Assembly: GCA_900095095.1 (NCBI GenBank)
Contig: FMBT01000385.1
Span: 144,079 to 208,078, forward strand
DNA from: Fragilariopsis cylindrus CCMP1102
Lineage: Eukaryota > Bacillariophyta > Bacillariophyceae > Bacillariales > Bacillariaceae
Length of the DNA stretch: 64,000 bases
Direction: 5' to 3'
Shown here: in pieces, positions 44,706 to 56,374 of the stretch
How the letters are laid out: each line of letters begins with the position of its first letter
Numbering within the stretch: position 1 is the stretch's first letter
The notes under the pieces: generated by a model
Told to the model about the DNA's origin: nothing
What the model saw: the letters and a program-made list of their open reading frames with translations, nothing else
The model's database searches: none
Made by a program: the position numbers and the translations under genes

Positions 44706-44850
44706 ATGACTGGATCTGATGGGGTTTCTATCTCTCCTACTACGACTACTATTGCGGCTTCAGTGGTAGTAGTAGCTGGTACTGCTACTATAAATACTTC
44801 GCAGACGACAACAACTACGACAGTGACGAAAGAAAAAGTAACAATGCTCC
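44706..44850 (+). pseudogene. Duplicated remnant of the thioredoxin-like gene's 3' end
   Basis: The ORF at 44706 reads SISPTTTTIAASVVVVAGTA then a Thr-rich run and TVTKEKV. This parallels the tail of the preceding gene (LISPTTNIAASAGTA, a Thr-rich run, AVTEEKS). DNA blocks such as ATTGCGGC and GCTGGTACTGCTACTAT are shared. It lies after the stop codon and has no domain of its own, so it is best read as a partial tandem duplication. Confidence 0.65.
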
Positions 44851-45787
44851 CAAATCAATATTCCACCTTGATTGAATCTGTAGACATATTAAGAATCTAT
44901 TCATACTGTATTAACACCATTGTCGTCCTCTTGTATTGAATTGTATTATATTCATGAATAGCCTGTAGAATTATACAATTAATGTTCACCTCCGAGAGAG
45001 AACAAGAAAGGGAAAGATCGTAATAGTGCTGGTCAGTGCAACAAAGACCTATACAATAACTCATGGAGAAATATGCCTGCGATAATATTATTTCTATACA
45101 TCTCACTAGAAAATTGAAAGTCAGTCGATTTCTTTCTTTCGTTTAAAGTTTTTTCTTGATTTCGGCGAGACTATTTGCTTTCACTGCAGTATCAAGTTTT
45201 TCCTTGTTCTTGTACTTACTGCATTGAATCAATCGAATCAATCAACCATCAATTAATCATCAATCATCTTGCGTCAAAATAAAAAAGATACAATTGTACT
45301 TCAGTACTTTTGAAACTGATGACTATGACTTGCACCATGGTAGATAGTAAACTGGGCACTAAAGGTAACATGCTGTGTATAAGGACTATATATATATATA
45401 TATATATAAATATATATGCACCTAGTCAGTAGTTGTGTAGTTATAGTGCAAGAGATGGTTATGTTTTTTTTGGGCCAATGACCATACTAAAAAATCATTC
45501 AAAGATGTTACATTTTAGCTTGTTCAAATCCTCAATGAACTATGCCGCTCAATTTCTCACCACTTTGAATGCCATACAGATGATGGAAAGCAGAGAAAAT
45601 GACTAGTATTATATAAACATTTTATCATCAAATTTGATGGGCAGGTTACTTATTGACTTTCTGACACTTTAGTTGATGGGTAAGTGTAAACTACATGCCA
45701 TAGTATATCTCACTTTAATACGCTACTGCAGCATATGAAGTGTGTTGTGTGAAACTTTGCTGCTGTTCTAATATCTTAATTGCAAAC

Positions 45788-45838
45788 TTGCAAACACACA
45801 AACACACAAACACACATACACACATACACACATACACA
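45788..45838. repeat. CACACAAA/CACATA-type microsatellite
   Basis: Units of CACACAAA shift into ACACATAC. Simple-sequence tract with no gene. Confidence 0.9.
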
Positions 45839-46256
45839 TTCATACTTCTTCTGGTACACTTCTTACTTGTATATTCTTTCATACACAATTAACAACAGAT
45901 TTATCAGATAGTCACAGACAGATCACTTGAAACTAATTAATGACGTCAAAAAAATATTAGAGGAGAAGAATAAGACTGCAATTGGCTGATACTACCACAT
46001 CATACGGAACAGATAGTAATAATAGTTGGGATGAGAAGACCACGACAACAAGCATTTAACAAGGAAACTAGATAGATAGTATATTGGTCAATGGCAATAA
46101 ATAAAACAGCACCAACATAATTGTTCATTGATTAACTGAAGTGAATTGAATTGAAATTAATTTAATTTAACTGACATCATTTGATGGCGTGTTCCGGCTC
46201 AACCCTGTTATTTTTGGGACAACGGGACTCAATTATTTGATTCAAATAATATGCGC

Positions 46257-46862
46257 GATAGGGAAAATTCTTCAAACTTATCAAGAATTGAAATGGAAAA
46301 TTATCCCATCATCATGACAATGGAAATGTATTGAATTGAACCTCCATGAATATCGATCTATTTAACAAAAGCTTATCAGACAAAATATAGATATTTGTAC
46401 AAGGACAAAAAGTTTGGATTGAATTTGGTCATTTGGGGAAAATTCTGTGAGGTCATATATGACTGGCAGGCAAATTTTGAATCGCCAGGAAGAGGTGCAT
46501 AAGAGAGGAAAGTTAAAATCAAATATTAGATTGAAGATAGATAAAGTACTAATACAGAAGTCTCTAGTAGTGCTATTAGTCAATGCGATAATTTTTATTG
46601 TTATTGGTATATTAAGTGAGGACCCATTATCAACGGAATATTGGACGTGTATCAAAGAATAAATATTATTAGTCCTTACTAAGAGAGAGTTTAAGTAGTT
46701 ATGATTCCACTAAATTAAACCGCACTTCTTTGTATGTATCAACAGTACTAATATCTATATTTCGTCTAATGATAAGTATGTATCAAACAGATCATTATCC
46801 ATGGAGGTTCGGTTCAATATATTCCCATTGTCATGTGTTGATAAGGAGTTTTCCGCCCTATT
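46257..46862. mobile_element. MITE-like element with long imperfect terminal inverted repeats
   Basis: The left arm (46257-46351) and right arm (46797-46862) are reverse complements with gaps. Shared blocks are ATAGGG..AAAA.TC, TTATCAA, CATGACAATGG, AATRTATTGAA and GAACCTCCATG. The interior is about 445 bases with no transposase. Outside, about 46921-47145 repeats part of the interior (about 46385-46585) in the same orientation, sharing AAATTCTGTGAGGT and GGCAGGCAAATTTT. Non-autonomous fold-back element is the likeliest reading. No target-site duplication was identified. Confidence 0.6.
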
Positions 46863-46920
46863 ACTGCATAGGTGTGCAGTAACTTGAAAATTTCAAAATT
46901 TGAATCAATGGTTGAATACT

Positions 46921-47145
46921 ACAGATACCCTTTGTATAGCAAGAAATGGAGGAACAAAGAATTGTTCTGGGGTTGAATTTGGTATGTTGGGGGAAATTCT
47001 GTGAGGTTGTATAGGCAGGGATGGCAGGCAAATTTTTGGACTGCCACAAGAGGCGCATAAGAAGGGAGGATTGCGGGTAAAATTATAGTATATTAATAGA
47101 AGATAAAGTGATAGTATAGAAGTGTCTATCATTGTTATATTAGTA
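46921..47145. repeat. Partial direct copy of the MITE-like element interior
   Basis: Aligns by eye with 46385-46585: TTGAATTTGGT, GGGGAAA, TTCTGTGAGGT, GGCAGGCAAATTTT, GGCGCATAAGA and GAAGATA.ATAAAGT all recur in order, with substitutions. It may be a second, truncated member of the same family. Confidence 0.6.
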
Positions 47146-48372
47146 CACATGCTCTATGGTGGAGATGGGGAATTTTTTGATTGGTGGATTTCTGTGGCAG
47201 CATGGACACACAAAAAGAGCCAAATTCTGGGATATCAGCAAAAGATTTGCAGCAGCAGCAGCAAAAAGGCAAAACACACACAAATGATAATTCATAGTTT
47301 TTTTTGTTACTGTTTGAGAATTAAAAGTGGGCTGTGTTTTTGCAGAAGCAAAGTATAACTCCCTGGTTAAGGTGGGACATATAGAACACAAACTTCAGTG
47401 TGATTGATTGAGTGAGTAAGTGAGGGAGTGAGTGTGAGTGTAGTAGGTGTTGTAAAATGAAGATCCGATACACATCTCTCACATTCAGAGAGGTTGTTGA
47501 TGATATATAATATATCTAGCTGAGATCCCAGTTTGTGTCTATCCTCTGACATAACAACAGTAGAGAGATTGAATCCTGTATCACAATTTGCTGTCATACT
47601 CTAAACATCATACCTAAAATACATAATATATGGATCATGATTGTCATAGATACTACAGTACTATGATAGGATTAATTTTGTTTTGCTTTGGTAAAGTGCA
47701 AGTGGCCTACAATGTTACAACAATTGATTCGTGAGAATGTTGCAGCATCACATTTATTATTGCCCCTTATTTTTAGTGTTGTACAGTATCATTGACGAGA
47801 AAAGCACGAACCGCGATCGATCACGCTCGCATCGCTCATCGATCATAAAACCTCATTTCCAAAAATTCAAATCAAAATTAAAATCCATTATCGTTTTGCT
47901 GACTGCTTGTCCATACAGTAGTTTGTGTAAGTAAAAGCACGACGACGATAATAAAGAGATAGTTCATAAAATAGCTGGTGTTTCTTTCGCTACAAGTAGA
48001 AAGAGTGAAGTAAAACGAAATACTAGTTATCTGGAAACCACCAAAAACGAATGTAAGTCACTTCTATCAATTTATTATATACAGTATTCGACTACAAGTA
48101 CAAGTACAGCGCCGATCAGATACTCATGTGAGTCGATCGTCCGTCATATCAAAATATATGCCGTCGAAATTGTTGTTTGAGGTGCAACAACAACACCAAA
48201 AGTCGTTAGATGGATTTTGTTCCTCGTAGTTCTCACTCACTCACTCACTCACTCATCAATCCATCTATCTATATATATATTCTTGTGTTCATTATATTCT
48301 ATACAACGTTCTTCCTCCTCATCACACTCCTCCTCCCATTCAGACGCAGCCGACTATCATCAGTCATACATC

Positions 48373-50549
48373 ATGACACCATCGTCCACCACGACTACGA
48401 AATTAACGGCGACGTTGCTGTCATCAAAAGACAACATTCCCGCTATCAAGACACCCAAGAAACATCCATTTCAATCCCCCATCGCTATCGGTAAAGTATC
48501 GGAAGTAGTTGACGACGCTGTTGAAAAACATCCTCATCATCAGCAGCAACAACAACAACACAAACAGTCGTCGTCATCGTCGTCGTTGAACGCAGGTTTT
48601 AGCAAGAAGAAGGATAAGCGGTATCCTAAACCACAAAAATCCGCTAACGTCCTAGCCGATACTAGTAACAAACAACAACAACAGTTACAGCAGCAGCAAC
48701 ATGATCAGGATCATCAGGTGATGAAAAAGAAAAAGTCTACCAAAAACAAAAGTAAAAAGAAGTCTTGGAAGAATAAAAACTTTTCGAATCATCATCAGAA
48801 TCATACTAGTCATGAGAACAACGGTGGTGGCTTCCTCGACTCCACAACCCCCCACCACCAACATCATCAGAACTTGAGTCCACATCATCATTATCAACAA
48901 CAACAACGTTTCCAAATCTACAACGATGACAATGCTGCTACTACTATGAACAACAACAACAGCAACCACCGCATCACCGGTAGTATCGATTACTATCAGA
49001 ATTGGAATCATATTGGAATGATGGAAATGGCTGCTGGTGCCAATACTAATAATGACAGTAATAATGGTAACGGTACTAATAATAATTCGCCATCAGGATT
49101 ATTACAGTCCAACTTCCCCCCGTCGGAAGGTGTATTAGCAGGAGAAGGAGGATGGAATGGTCCAACTACTTTCCCTTTTGCTTTTGACAATTATCATCAC
49201 ATCTATTCATATGATGGCAATTACGATAAAATCCTGACGGAAGATTTTAGTAATAATGTCAATGTAATGTCGTCTCCATTATCATCATCGGGATCGGTAT
49301 CGGGATCGGCATCGCCATCATCATCATCGCCACGTCCTCCTCCTTCCTGGATGGATATGATCGATAGTAGTACTCGTATTGAAGGAATCGTTTGCCGCGT
49401 CCACGGTAACGGCGATAACGATAACAACAACGATGCGAACAACGGAGGAGAAGCAGGAGGAGTATCGAAGATGATTGCGATTCCACCATTTGCTGGTGCC
49501 TCTATTTTACATCAACTTATGATCCAGAAAGAGAATCCAAATTCGATGACGATGGGTCTACGAGTACAACAAGATGGTGGTGGAGGAGGACAAGGACAAG
49601 GAGGACCATCACCACCACCACCAAACAACAATCACAATCACAGTCAAGAAGGAACAAAAACCGATGGTGGTAGTGGTGGTATAGTCATGCAACAGCAGTC
49701 AAAATTGCAGGGAAATGCTCTTAATCATCAAGCTCCACCCTTCATTCATTACGGTGGTCTACCACCTCCAATGATGATGAGACCACCACCAGCACCACCG
49801 CAGATGTTTCGCGGGGGCAATGGCAATGGCAATAGCAATAGCAATCATGTACCTCCTGGATTTTCATCACACCATCCACATGCGGTAAGTAGAAGAAACG
49901 AAGGGGGCATTGGTAACGAGACGTAGTGTCATTCTGTTCCAATTTTCATTCTGTTTTCATTGTATTCCATTACTAGTCGATCATATCTATTCATTCATTC
50001 CCACTAATTTTAAGTTCATATCTCTCCTTCTCCTCATCCCTCTCTTTTCCTTCTTGTTATAAATGATATCACCATGACTGAAATTACGGCGTGGTACAGA
50101 TGATGCCCCATCCGTCGTTCATGAACCATCACCACAACAAGAACGGTCTTGTTGGCAAGAATCAACCACAATCTGGTTTTATGAATAGTATGCTCCATCC
50201 ACCAGGAATGATGATGAACCATCATCATCATCATCTACCTCATGGTGGATTAATGCGACCACCACCGCCACCATCACCGCAAATGATAATGCCTGCTCCC
50301 GGAATGCATCATCGTCATCATCCTTCTCGTCCAATTCCCTTTGGACGAGTGGTTGCTGGAAATCTTCATCCTGAAGAAGGTGGAGTAGGAGGACCTGTTG
50401 GTAATAACGACGATAATCCCCAACAGCAACAGCAGCAGCAACAGGATGATAATAATAACATCGACAATAATAACGTAGTAACTCCTCATCGTGACAATAT
50501 TGCAAACCCTCGACGTGTTTCACTTTCTCCTTTCGTGCCCGGGCCATAA
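48373..50549 (+). CDS. Disordered Gln/Asn/His/Pro-rich protein, unknown function
   Basis: Two exons (48373-49884 and 50100-50549) join in phase across a GTAAGT/TACAG intron. The protein is about 650 residues, almost all low complexity: Gln, His and Asn runs, a Lys-rich block (KKKKSTKNKSKKKSWKNKN), poly-Pro/Met stretches and a Pro-ending C-terminus. Two short ordered-looking islands are PSWMDMIDSSTRIEGIVCRV and MIAIPPFAGASILHQLM; these may be binding motifs. The composition resembles RNA-granule or transcription-related proteins, but no domain is recognised, so no function is given. The chosen ATG is the first in frame. The region is built on repeated CAA, CAT and CCA codons. Confidence 0.65.
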
Positions 50550-51248
50550 TAGTAGAGAGTAAGAGGCATCGGATGGTGAATGATACAATGATTTATCGTT
50601 CGTTGGCGATGAAATTTTCATCATTGGCGGATGATCGTACTAACATAAACAAAAGAAGAAAGAAAAGATATATAATCATCAGAGATGGATCGAAACAGAA
50701 ACAGCAACATAAGAGAAAATTATCTTAAACCAATACAGTACTAGTGAACAGTGACAAGAAGAAGAAAGAAAAATCATTAAATTTTTTTATGTAGAACTTT
50801 TTATTAACTATTATACCAGAAAAAGAACTCATAGTTGTAGTGTATTTTCCTTTCATAATAGCGCTTCTCTTCGCCTTGTAGCAGCAACCGGTGGTAAAAG
50901 AAAGCAAAATACTATATTGTACTATATTATATTATGTTGTTGTGATCTTTGTCATACTTTGATTTGAATGATGCACATGCAGCAGCTCGATATGTCATTT
51001 CTTTGCTCCAGATCAACCTTGCTTTGCTCCTACTGAAGGTACGAGTGGTTTCTGGTATCCTCCTTTGTTCGTACGGGGAGTGAGTCTTAAATCTTCAACT
51101 ATACTCAGTCTAGATATTTTAATACAGTAGACTCGAGGAGCATAGAAATGGACCCCTATAATTTGAAGCATAGGTCAGAAATCTTATACCGAGGTACATC
51201 AGTCCTTTCTATGATTGGTACTAGTATCTTCACATGAAACGGTGTATC
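50550..51248. other. Convergent intergenic region
   Basis: About 700 bases between the 3' ends of the Q/N-rich gene and the P4H gene. AT-rich and without a supported gene. Confidence 0.5.
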
Positions 51249-51381
51249 TTAATTATAACCATTCGCGCCCACAGCGAGATCGTAATCGTGCATGTGATAC
51301 CATATGTTGGCAGCATATTTAGTACCGGATTCTAATCTTATCGCTTCGTGCCTCATTCGTACATCCGATTCCATGGGATCT

Positions 51382-51424
<43 letters not shown>

Positions 51425-52863
51425 GTATTTGTTTGTGCATTGGCAGATATGATGATACAAAGAGTGAGAATGGATATAATATTAATAAGCGAAATATACA
51501 CTCCGAAAATTGATTTGCTCCTGTTCATATAGACTCGACTATTTAATATCATTTTCTATTAGTAATTGGACGTACCGGAATCCAAAACATTGGGGAAAAT
51601 CAAAGCACGGCCTTTACGGGGTTGTATTGTACGATTAAGCATGGGGAAATTTGTTCCTCCCGCGTCTGCATCAGATAGATACAATAGAACGGTCAAAACT
51701 CTGGGTCCTGCCCGTTGATGGGGAATATAATCGTGATGAATCTTAGATAATAATAAAAAGTTATGGAAAAGTAACGTCAGTAACACGCGAAAGAAATAGA
51801 TAAGATGAGATATCTACCAATAGGTCGATACTACAAGTCAAAAATCATAGATCTATATACGACATCATTCTCGTACATTGAGCATTGTGTCATACTGTAC
51901 TTCCTTTCGACACTTACACTGTAGACTGTTTGTAAGCAACATAGGAGTTTGCAAGAAAAGAAAAGAAAACAATGGAACATATTATATCGTAACAAGGGTT
52001 GAGTCAATTGCGAACATATGTTATTATTATCATTTCAAAGACAATACCTGCATCTGCTCCCCCTATCATAAGTGTAAATTTTGTACAGTCCACATTTGAT
52101 GAGAACGGAAAGGCACTTACACTGTCCGACATCGTACTTAAGAATTTGAAAGCCTTCACTATTTTCGGAAGGAATTCCTAATATTTCTGAAAGGCGTCGA
52201 TGCAGTCGATCAGGTACCTCTCGATATGTACAATTATTTTTAGACGTACACCACGCCGTTCGGAATTTCGTCGACCCACGGTCTCATCGTTGTGCTAGTT
52301 GTATTCGGTGTTGGTGTTCGGCGATGACTTCGTTCTTTTGCGTCTATACTTGGATAAAATCCTTCCTTGTGCCCGTCTCCGATCATTGCATCGCATTCGT
52401 CTTCAGTCATGAAATTTTCAAGCGTTACCATCCATGGTTGCACGACGCCCTCCTTCTATTTTGTCTCCCAATGCGAGCGCCGTCCGGTCGAGAATGGACG
52501 GTTATAGAATATCATTAGTAATATTGTTTCGTTCCGATGCGTATAATCCGCTCCCACCGCTACGATCCTTTCGAATAATTGATTGATGTCGCCGGATTTT
52601 GATAGAACGGGGTTGGTGTCGGGTGTGTTTGCGCAACGATTGTTGTTGCTGTGCTGTTGTGTTGTCTATACGGGAATTTTTCGAGGAAACATAGAAGATG
52701 GATTAAGAAATGATGATGACATTAACAGTCTACTTATTCCTTCGATGTTGTTGTCGTCCTCTAGGAATAGATTTATAGACACAGCAATTGCCAAGAGTAG
52801 AAAAGAACAAAACAATGCAATGGTAGAATCTCCGAACAGTGCAAAACGGTCAGCAAAAAACAT
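51249..52863 (-). CDS. P4H: Prolyl 4-hydroxylase, ER type II membrane (frame-disrupted 5' part; 8-base exon)
   Basis: The start at 52863 (MFFADRF) gives an N-terminal membrane anchor (STIALFCSFLLLAIAVSINL). The lumenal catalytic domain follows: WMVTLENFMTEDECDAMIGD, NSEGFQILKYDVGQ, FYSIHHDYIPHQ (iron ligands H and D), TVLLYLSDADAGGTNFP, then KGRALIFPNVLDSDP and ESGTKYAANIWYHMHDY near the C-terminus with the distal His region. These are the plant/algal P4H signatures. Reliable exons: one ending at 52121, a microexon at 51918-51925, 51576-51741, and 51249-51379. Between about 52240 and 52650 the frame shifts at least twice, although the family pattern is still readable. The enzyme would hydroxylate proline in secreted proteins. 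Confidence 0.8.
51386..51421. repeat. GT microsatellite in the last P4H intron
   Basis: About 18 GT units on the plus strand (CA on the coding strand), placed five bases upstream of the TTTAG acceptor, where it replaces the usual polypyrimidine tract. Confidence 0.95.
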
Positions 52864-53863
52864 TTCCGTTGCAACGGAAGATTTTCCATCACCACCGTCT
52901 TCAACATGATGATTTTCTCGTCGTCGTAATGATGATGATGCTGCTTCTTCTTCTTTTTCAAATCACGTTCTTTGTAAATGTTACATGCATTTGTGCAATT
53001 CCGACTTGTCATACTTCTCCCTCTTCGATATCTCGGGGCAGAGATCAATTTTTTCTTCTCCTCCTTCTCCTTCTTGTTTGTCATCATGACCATGGTGCTT
53101 GCAGCTGTCATTGTCGTCGGGGTCGTCGCCATTAGAGTTGTCTTTTATTCTCGCTACCAGAGCTAGCTAGCTAGTTTGTGCGTTTGTGCAATGCAACGTG
53201 ATGAGAAGGTATCATGCCATATGTTTTTTCAATAAAATTTAATTTCCGACTTACTATTGACGGGACTGTTTGTAACCGCTCCATTTTTTTCTGCCTTCTT
53301 GCTAGTTCACGAAATAGAGGGTTTAACAGCGCAATGAGACATCAAAAACAATGTGAATACAACAAGATAAATCCAAACAACTATTATTTGGATGATTAAA
53401 TCATAATATATATATATACTATGCTATACTTTTTATCTAGTAGGACTAAGTACTACTTCGAGTACTGTACTAATAATGAATAATGAATCTAGAATGAATC
53501 AATACTTGTCAGTGACTCGAATCATATCGAATCGTATTCACAATCACAATTCAAAAAACTCGCCGCGCATGCTGATTGGACAATTGTGAACATCGTAAAC
53601 GGACAACGGTTTTTTGCGCGCCCCGAGCTCACTCTTCACACAATATTATCTAAAACATCGCTATTTTTTTGGCGCGTAAAGAAAGGAGGTATGTAAATTG
53701 CTAATGAAAGAAGAATCATTCATCAATCAATCAACACAAAACACACTTACGTTACTTCTCAATCTATCAACTATCAACATACCGGTAACATACTGAACTA
53801 ATAACTATACAATTTACGTCGGAATTAGTAACCTTTCCAAACTATCAAGATAACTACACCACC
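52864..53863. other. Divergent intergenic region
   Basis: About 1 kb between the P4H start and the plus-strand gene at 53864. Short ORFs here are repetitive (CAT/GAT and CTT runs) and not convincing. It must contain both promoters. Confidence 0.45.
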
Positions 53864-56374
53864 ATGCCGAAGAAGACAACATTCGAATCGAAAGGGTTTG
53901 TTCGACGTATCATGAAGGGCGGACTATTTTCATCCACGAGAGGAATCGGAGATGAATTATCTTCTGCTCTTCCTAATGAAGGGAAGAAGTGGAGGCCTCG
54001 AAAAAATCAATTCGAACGACTTGAAGGAGACGACGATGACAGTCTTTCAGCAGCGTTCCATAATTCTGATTGGAATATCCAGAAGACATTTTCGACCGAA
54101 AGCGAGACCGGAGACTACAAACGAGAAATCCTTACGGAAAGAAGACAATCGCATTAAAAGATCACCAGGAAAGAATTTCAAGTACCAACGATAGGAAGAG
54201 GGAATTTAGTCCCATCAAACCTCCAGTCAAGGATACCATTGCAATTCGAGCAGCAACGAGCTCCGCAAAGAAAGTTCCGAAGAAACAAAAACGTGACTTG
54301 GATTGTCAAGATGACTTATTTAGTGACAGTAGGAAAGTACACATGATGACCCTTTCTTTGATACTATGACTCTTCTGGTTCCTTTGGTATCCACAGAATA
54401 ACGATCGTGGAAATAACAATAACCTACTAGTCGACGAAATGGAAAATCATCTTACATTTCTCACCAAGACGAAGATTCACTAGTGTCGCGTCAGACGTCT
54501 TCATCTAAAAAACATCGTCTAGTAGACACCCATATTCATCTTACGTCACAGTAAGCAGCGATCCAACTGATTTTTTCTCGAAAGAGCAAACTACGAAGTT
54601 GACCATGAATAATCTGGCCAAGATGACTGCGATGGCAGATTCTCCAGGCATAGATTTGTCCGGTACAGCTAACAAGGGCAAAGATGGTATGAAAAACCCA
54701 TTGAAGGAGCAAAAATTCTACCAGTTTGCCATTGACGAAGATAAGGCATCGACTGTGGTGGAATCAACCTTCCAGCTTCTAGCACGCTATGAGACCGATG
54801 ATAACTCAGAAGATGAAGAGCAAACAGAATATAGTTCTGGTCAAACAAGCCAGGGAACAAAGATACAACAACGTTCCGGAGCACCACAATCTGAAGGACA
54901 ACATGACGGTCATCTAAGCTTCTTTTCCTTGGAAAAGGAAACAGCAGAAGATATCGTTTCTTGTTCTAGTCCGGTTCTCACGAAAAACAACAACGAAGAT
55001 AAGGACTTCGATCCATTCTTTTCTGAGAACGATACTGATAATTTCTTCCCTACTATTTTAAAGACAGAAAAGACTCAGTCAGTCGACATCTCATTCGAAG
55101 ATCCATTTCTTCCCCAACAGGAATTGATTGGATTCCAATCAGATCAGAACCGACAGCTCCGTCAAGACCGTCAAGTGAGTACAAAATCTCTATCGTATAG
55201 CGCAAGTCCTGAGCACAAAAAGAAGACTGCTGCTGTTGTCCCGAAAAATGGACGCCATCCTCGCAAAAACTGTCTCCCATTGACCATGAACAAGGATATC
55301 TCTCTTCCGCTATTGGATCGTTCCATCGCAAGTGGAAATTATCAAATGAAAGAGAGAAATAAAAAATCTTTTCCAATGAGGAGGGTACATGAACAGGATG
55401 CCGATTTTCAACTCGATGCTTTTGCTCAGCCCAAGACCTTCACCGATGAAAGAGAATCTAAGAGGAAGATACGAGATTCTTCCAGTCTATCGAGTAACTT
55501 CCAGTTACCGCCAACTAATCATTTCGGTTCACCTCCTCTAAGAATGAATGTCCATGAAAATTACACGACAAATATGCAGGACAAAGACAACGCAAAGGAG
55601 AACTTTGTTGTGAAAACGAATCAAGGGTGTAGAAGTGAAAATTCTGGTGGAACATGGGGAATGAATAACCAGAAGAAGCTACCTTTCCGTGAGGAAATGA
55701 GCTATGGCAATAATGATGAAAATGACGACGATGATAGTTTCGATTCGGTTGCCCTATGGGAAATACCACCTACTGGCGTTGGTAAAGGAATCGAAAGCCA
55801 AAAGTGTTTCAACCAGAGTTCCAAACTCCTAGCAGACTCCAATGACGACAAAAATGTTAGTCCGTATGGTAGTTTTAAGCCTGATCCTTCGCTGCGACCG
55901 TCGTATAATCGCCCCAACCAGAATCACTATCGCGCCAGTGATGTAAATGATGACGACAACAGATCAGAGAGCAGGTCTTCTGTGTCCGGATCGTACACTA
56001 AACCACTGGCCTTGCCGAGCAATGCAATTATGGCCTCGATGCTCTTTCGAACACATTATGATGTTGATAAGGATGATGTTGAAGAAAAACTCAAAGCTCA
56101 CGAAGAGGAAAACTCGAGACAGAAAGAGAGTCGTCATCGCCGGGGGAAAATTCCTGATAATGTGGCCGCTGACCACGACTATATGAGTACAGTTTCCTCA
56201 TTTTCTGATGGTACAAGTGCATATATGCAAGAAACTTGGAGAAAGCCGTCACGAGACTTGTTGAACTATTTCTCAAGCGCTCGTACTCTTGACATGAACT
56301 ACCCCTCCACTAAACGTTCCCAGCAGATCCGAAGACCACAAGCGAAACAGAGCGAGGGCTTGTTCGAAGCCTAG
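53864..56374 (+). CDS. Disordered acidic protein, unknown function (frame-disrupted)
   Basis: The ATG at 53864 opens MPKKTTFESKGFVRRIMKGG, followed by acidic, Ser-rich sequence. A continuous frame runs from about 54599 to the stop at 56374 (591 codons). Between 54120 and 54600 protein-like sequence continues but jumps frame at least five times (for example near 54140, 54345, 54375, 54400 and 54460). Each jump is mended by adding a single base. The reconstructed protein would be about 830 residues, rich in Asp, Ser, Lys and Gln, with no TM, signal or known domain. Repeated DDDSLSAAF/DDDSFDSVALW-like segments suggest short linear motifs. An alternative is two separate genes. Confidence 0.5.

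Larger units (their letters stand above)
44669..48372. other. Gene-poor 3.7 kb region
   Basis: Contains a duplicated gene tail (44706-44850), a TA run near 45388-45408, a CACACAAA/CACATA microsatellite (about 45790-45838), and an inverted-repeat element with a nearby partial copy (46257-47145). No convincing gene was found on either strand. The part from about 47700 to 48372 is upstream of the Q/N-rich gene. Confidence 0.6.

Noticed and set aside
44897-47597. Several 65-100-codon ORFs in the 3.7 kb gene-poor region
   Set aside because: They overlap repeats or microsatellites and lack recognisable domains, start context or splice support.
52773-53135. Overlapping ORFs on both strands
   Set aside because: Repeats of CAT/GAT and CTT generate long frames in both directions; no homology or codon pattern supports them.
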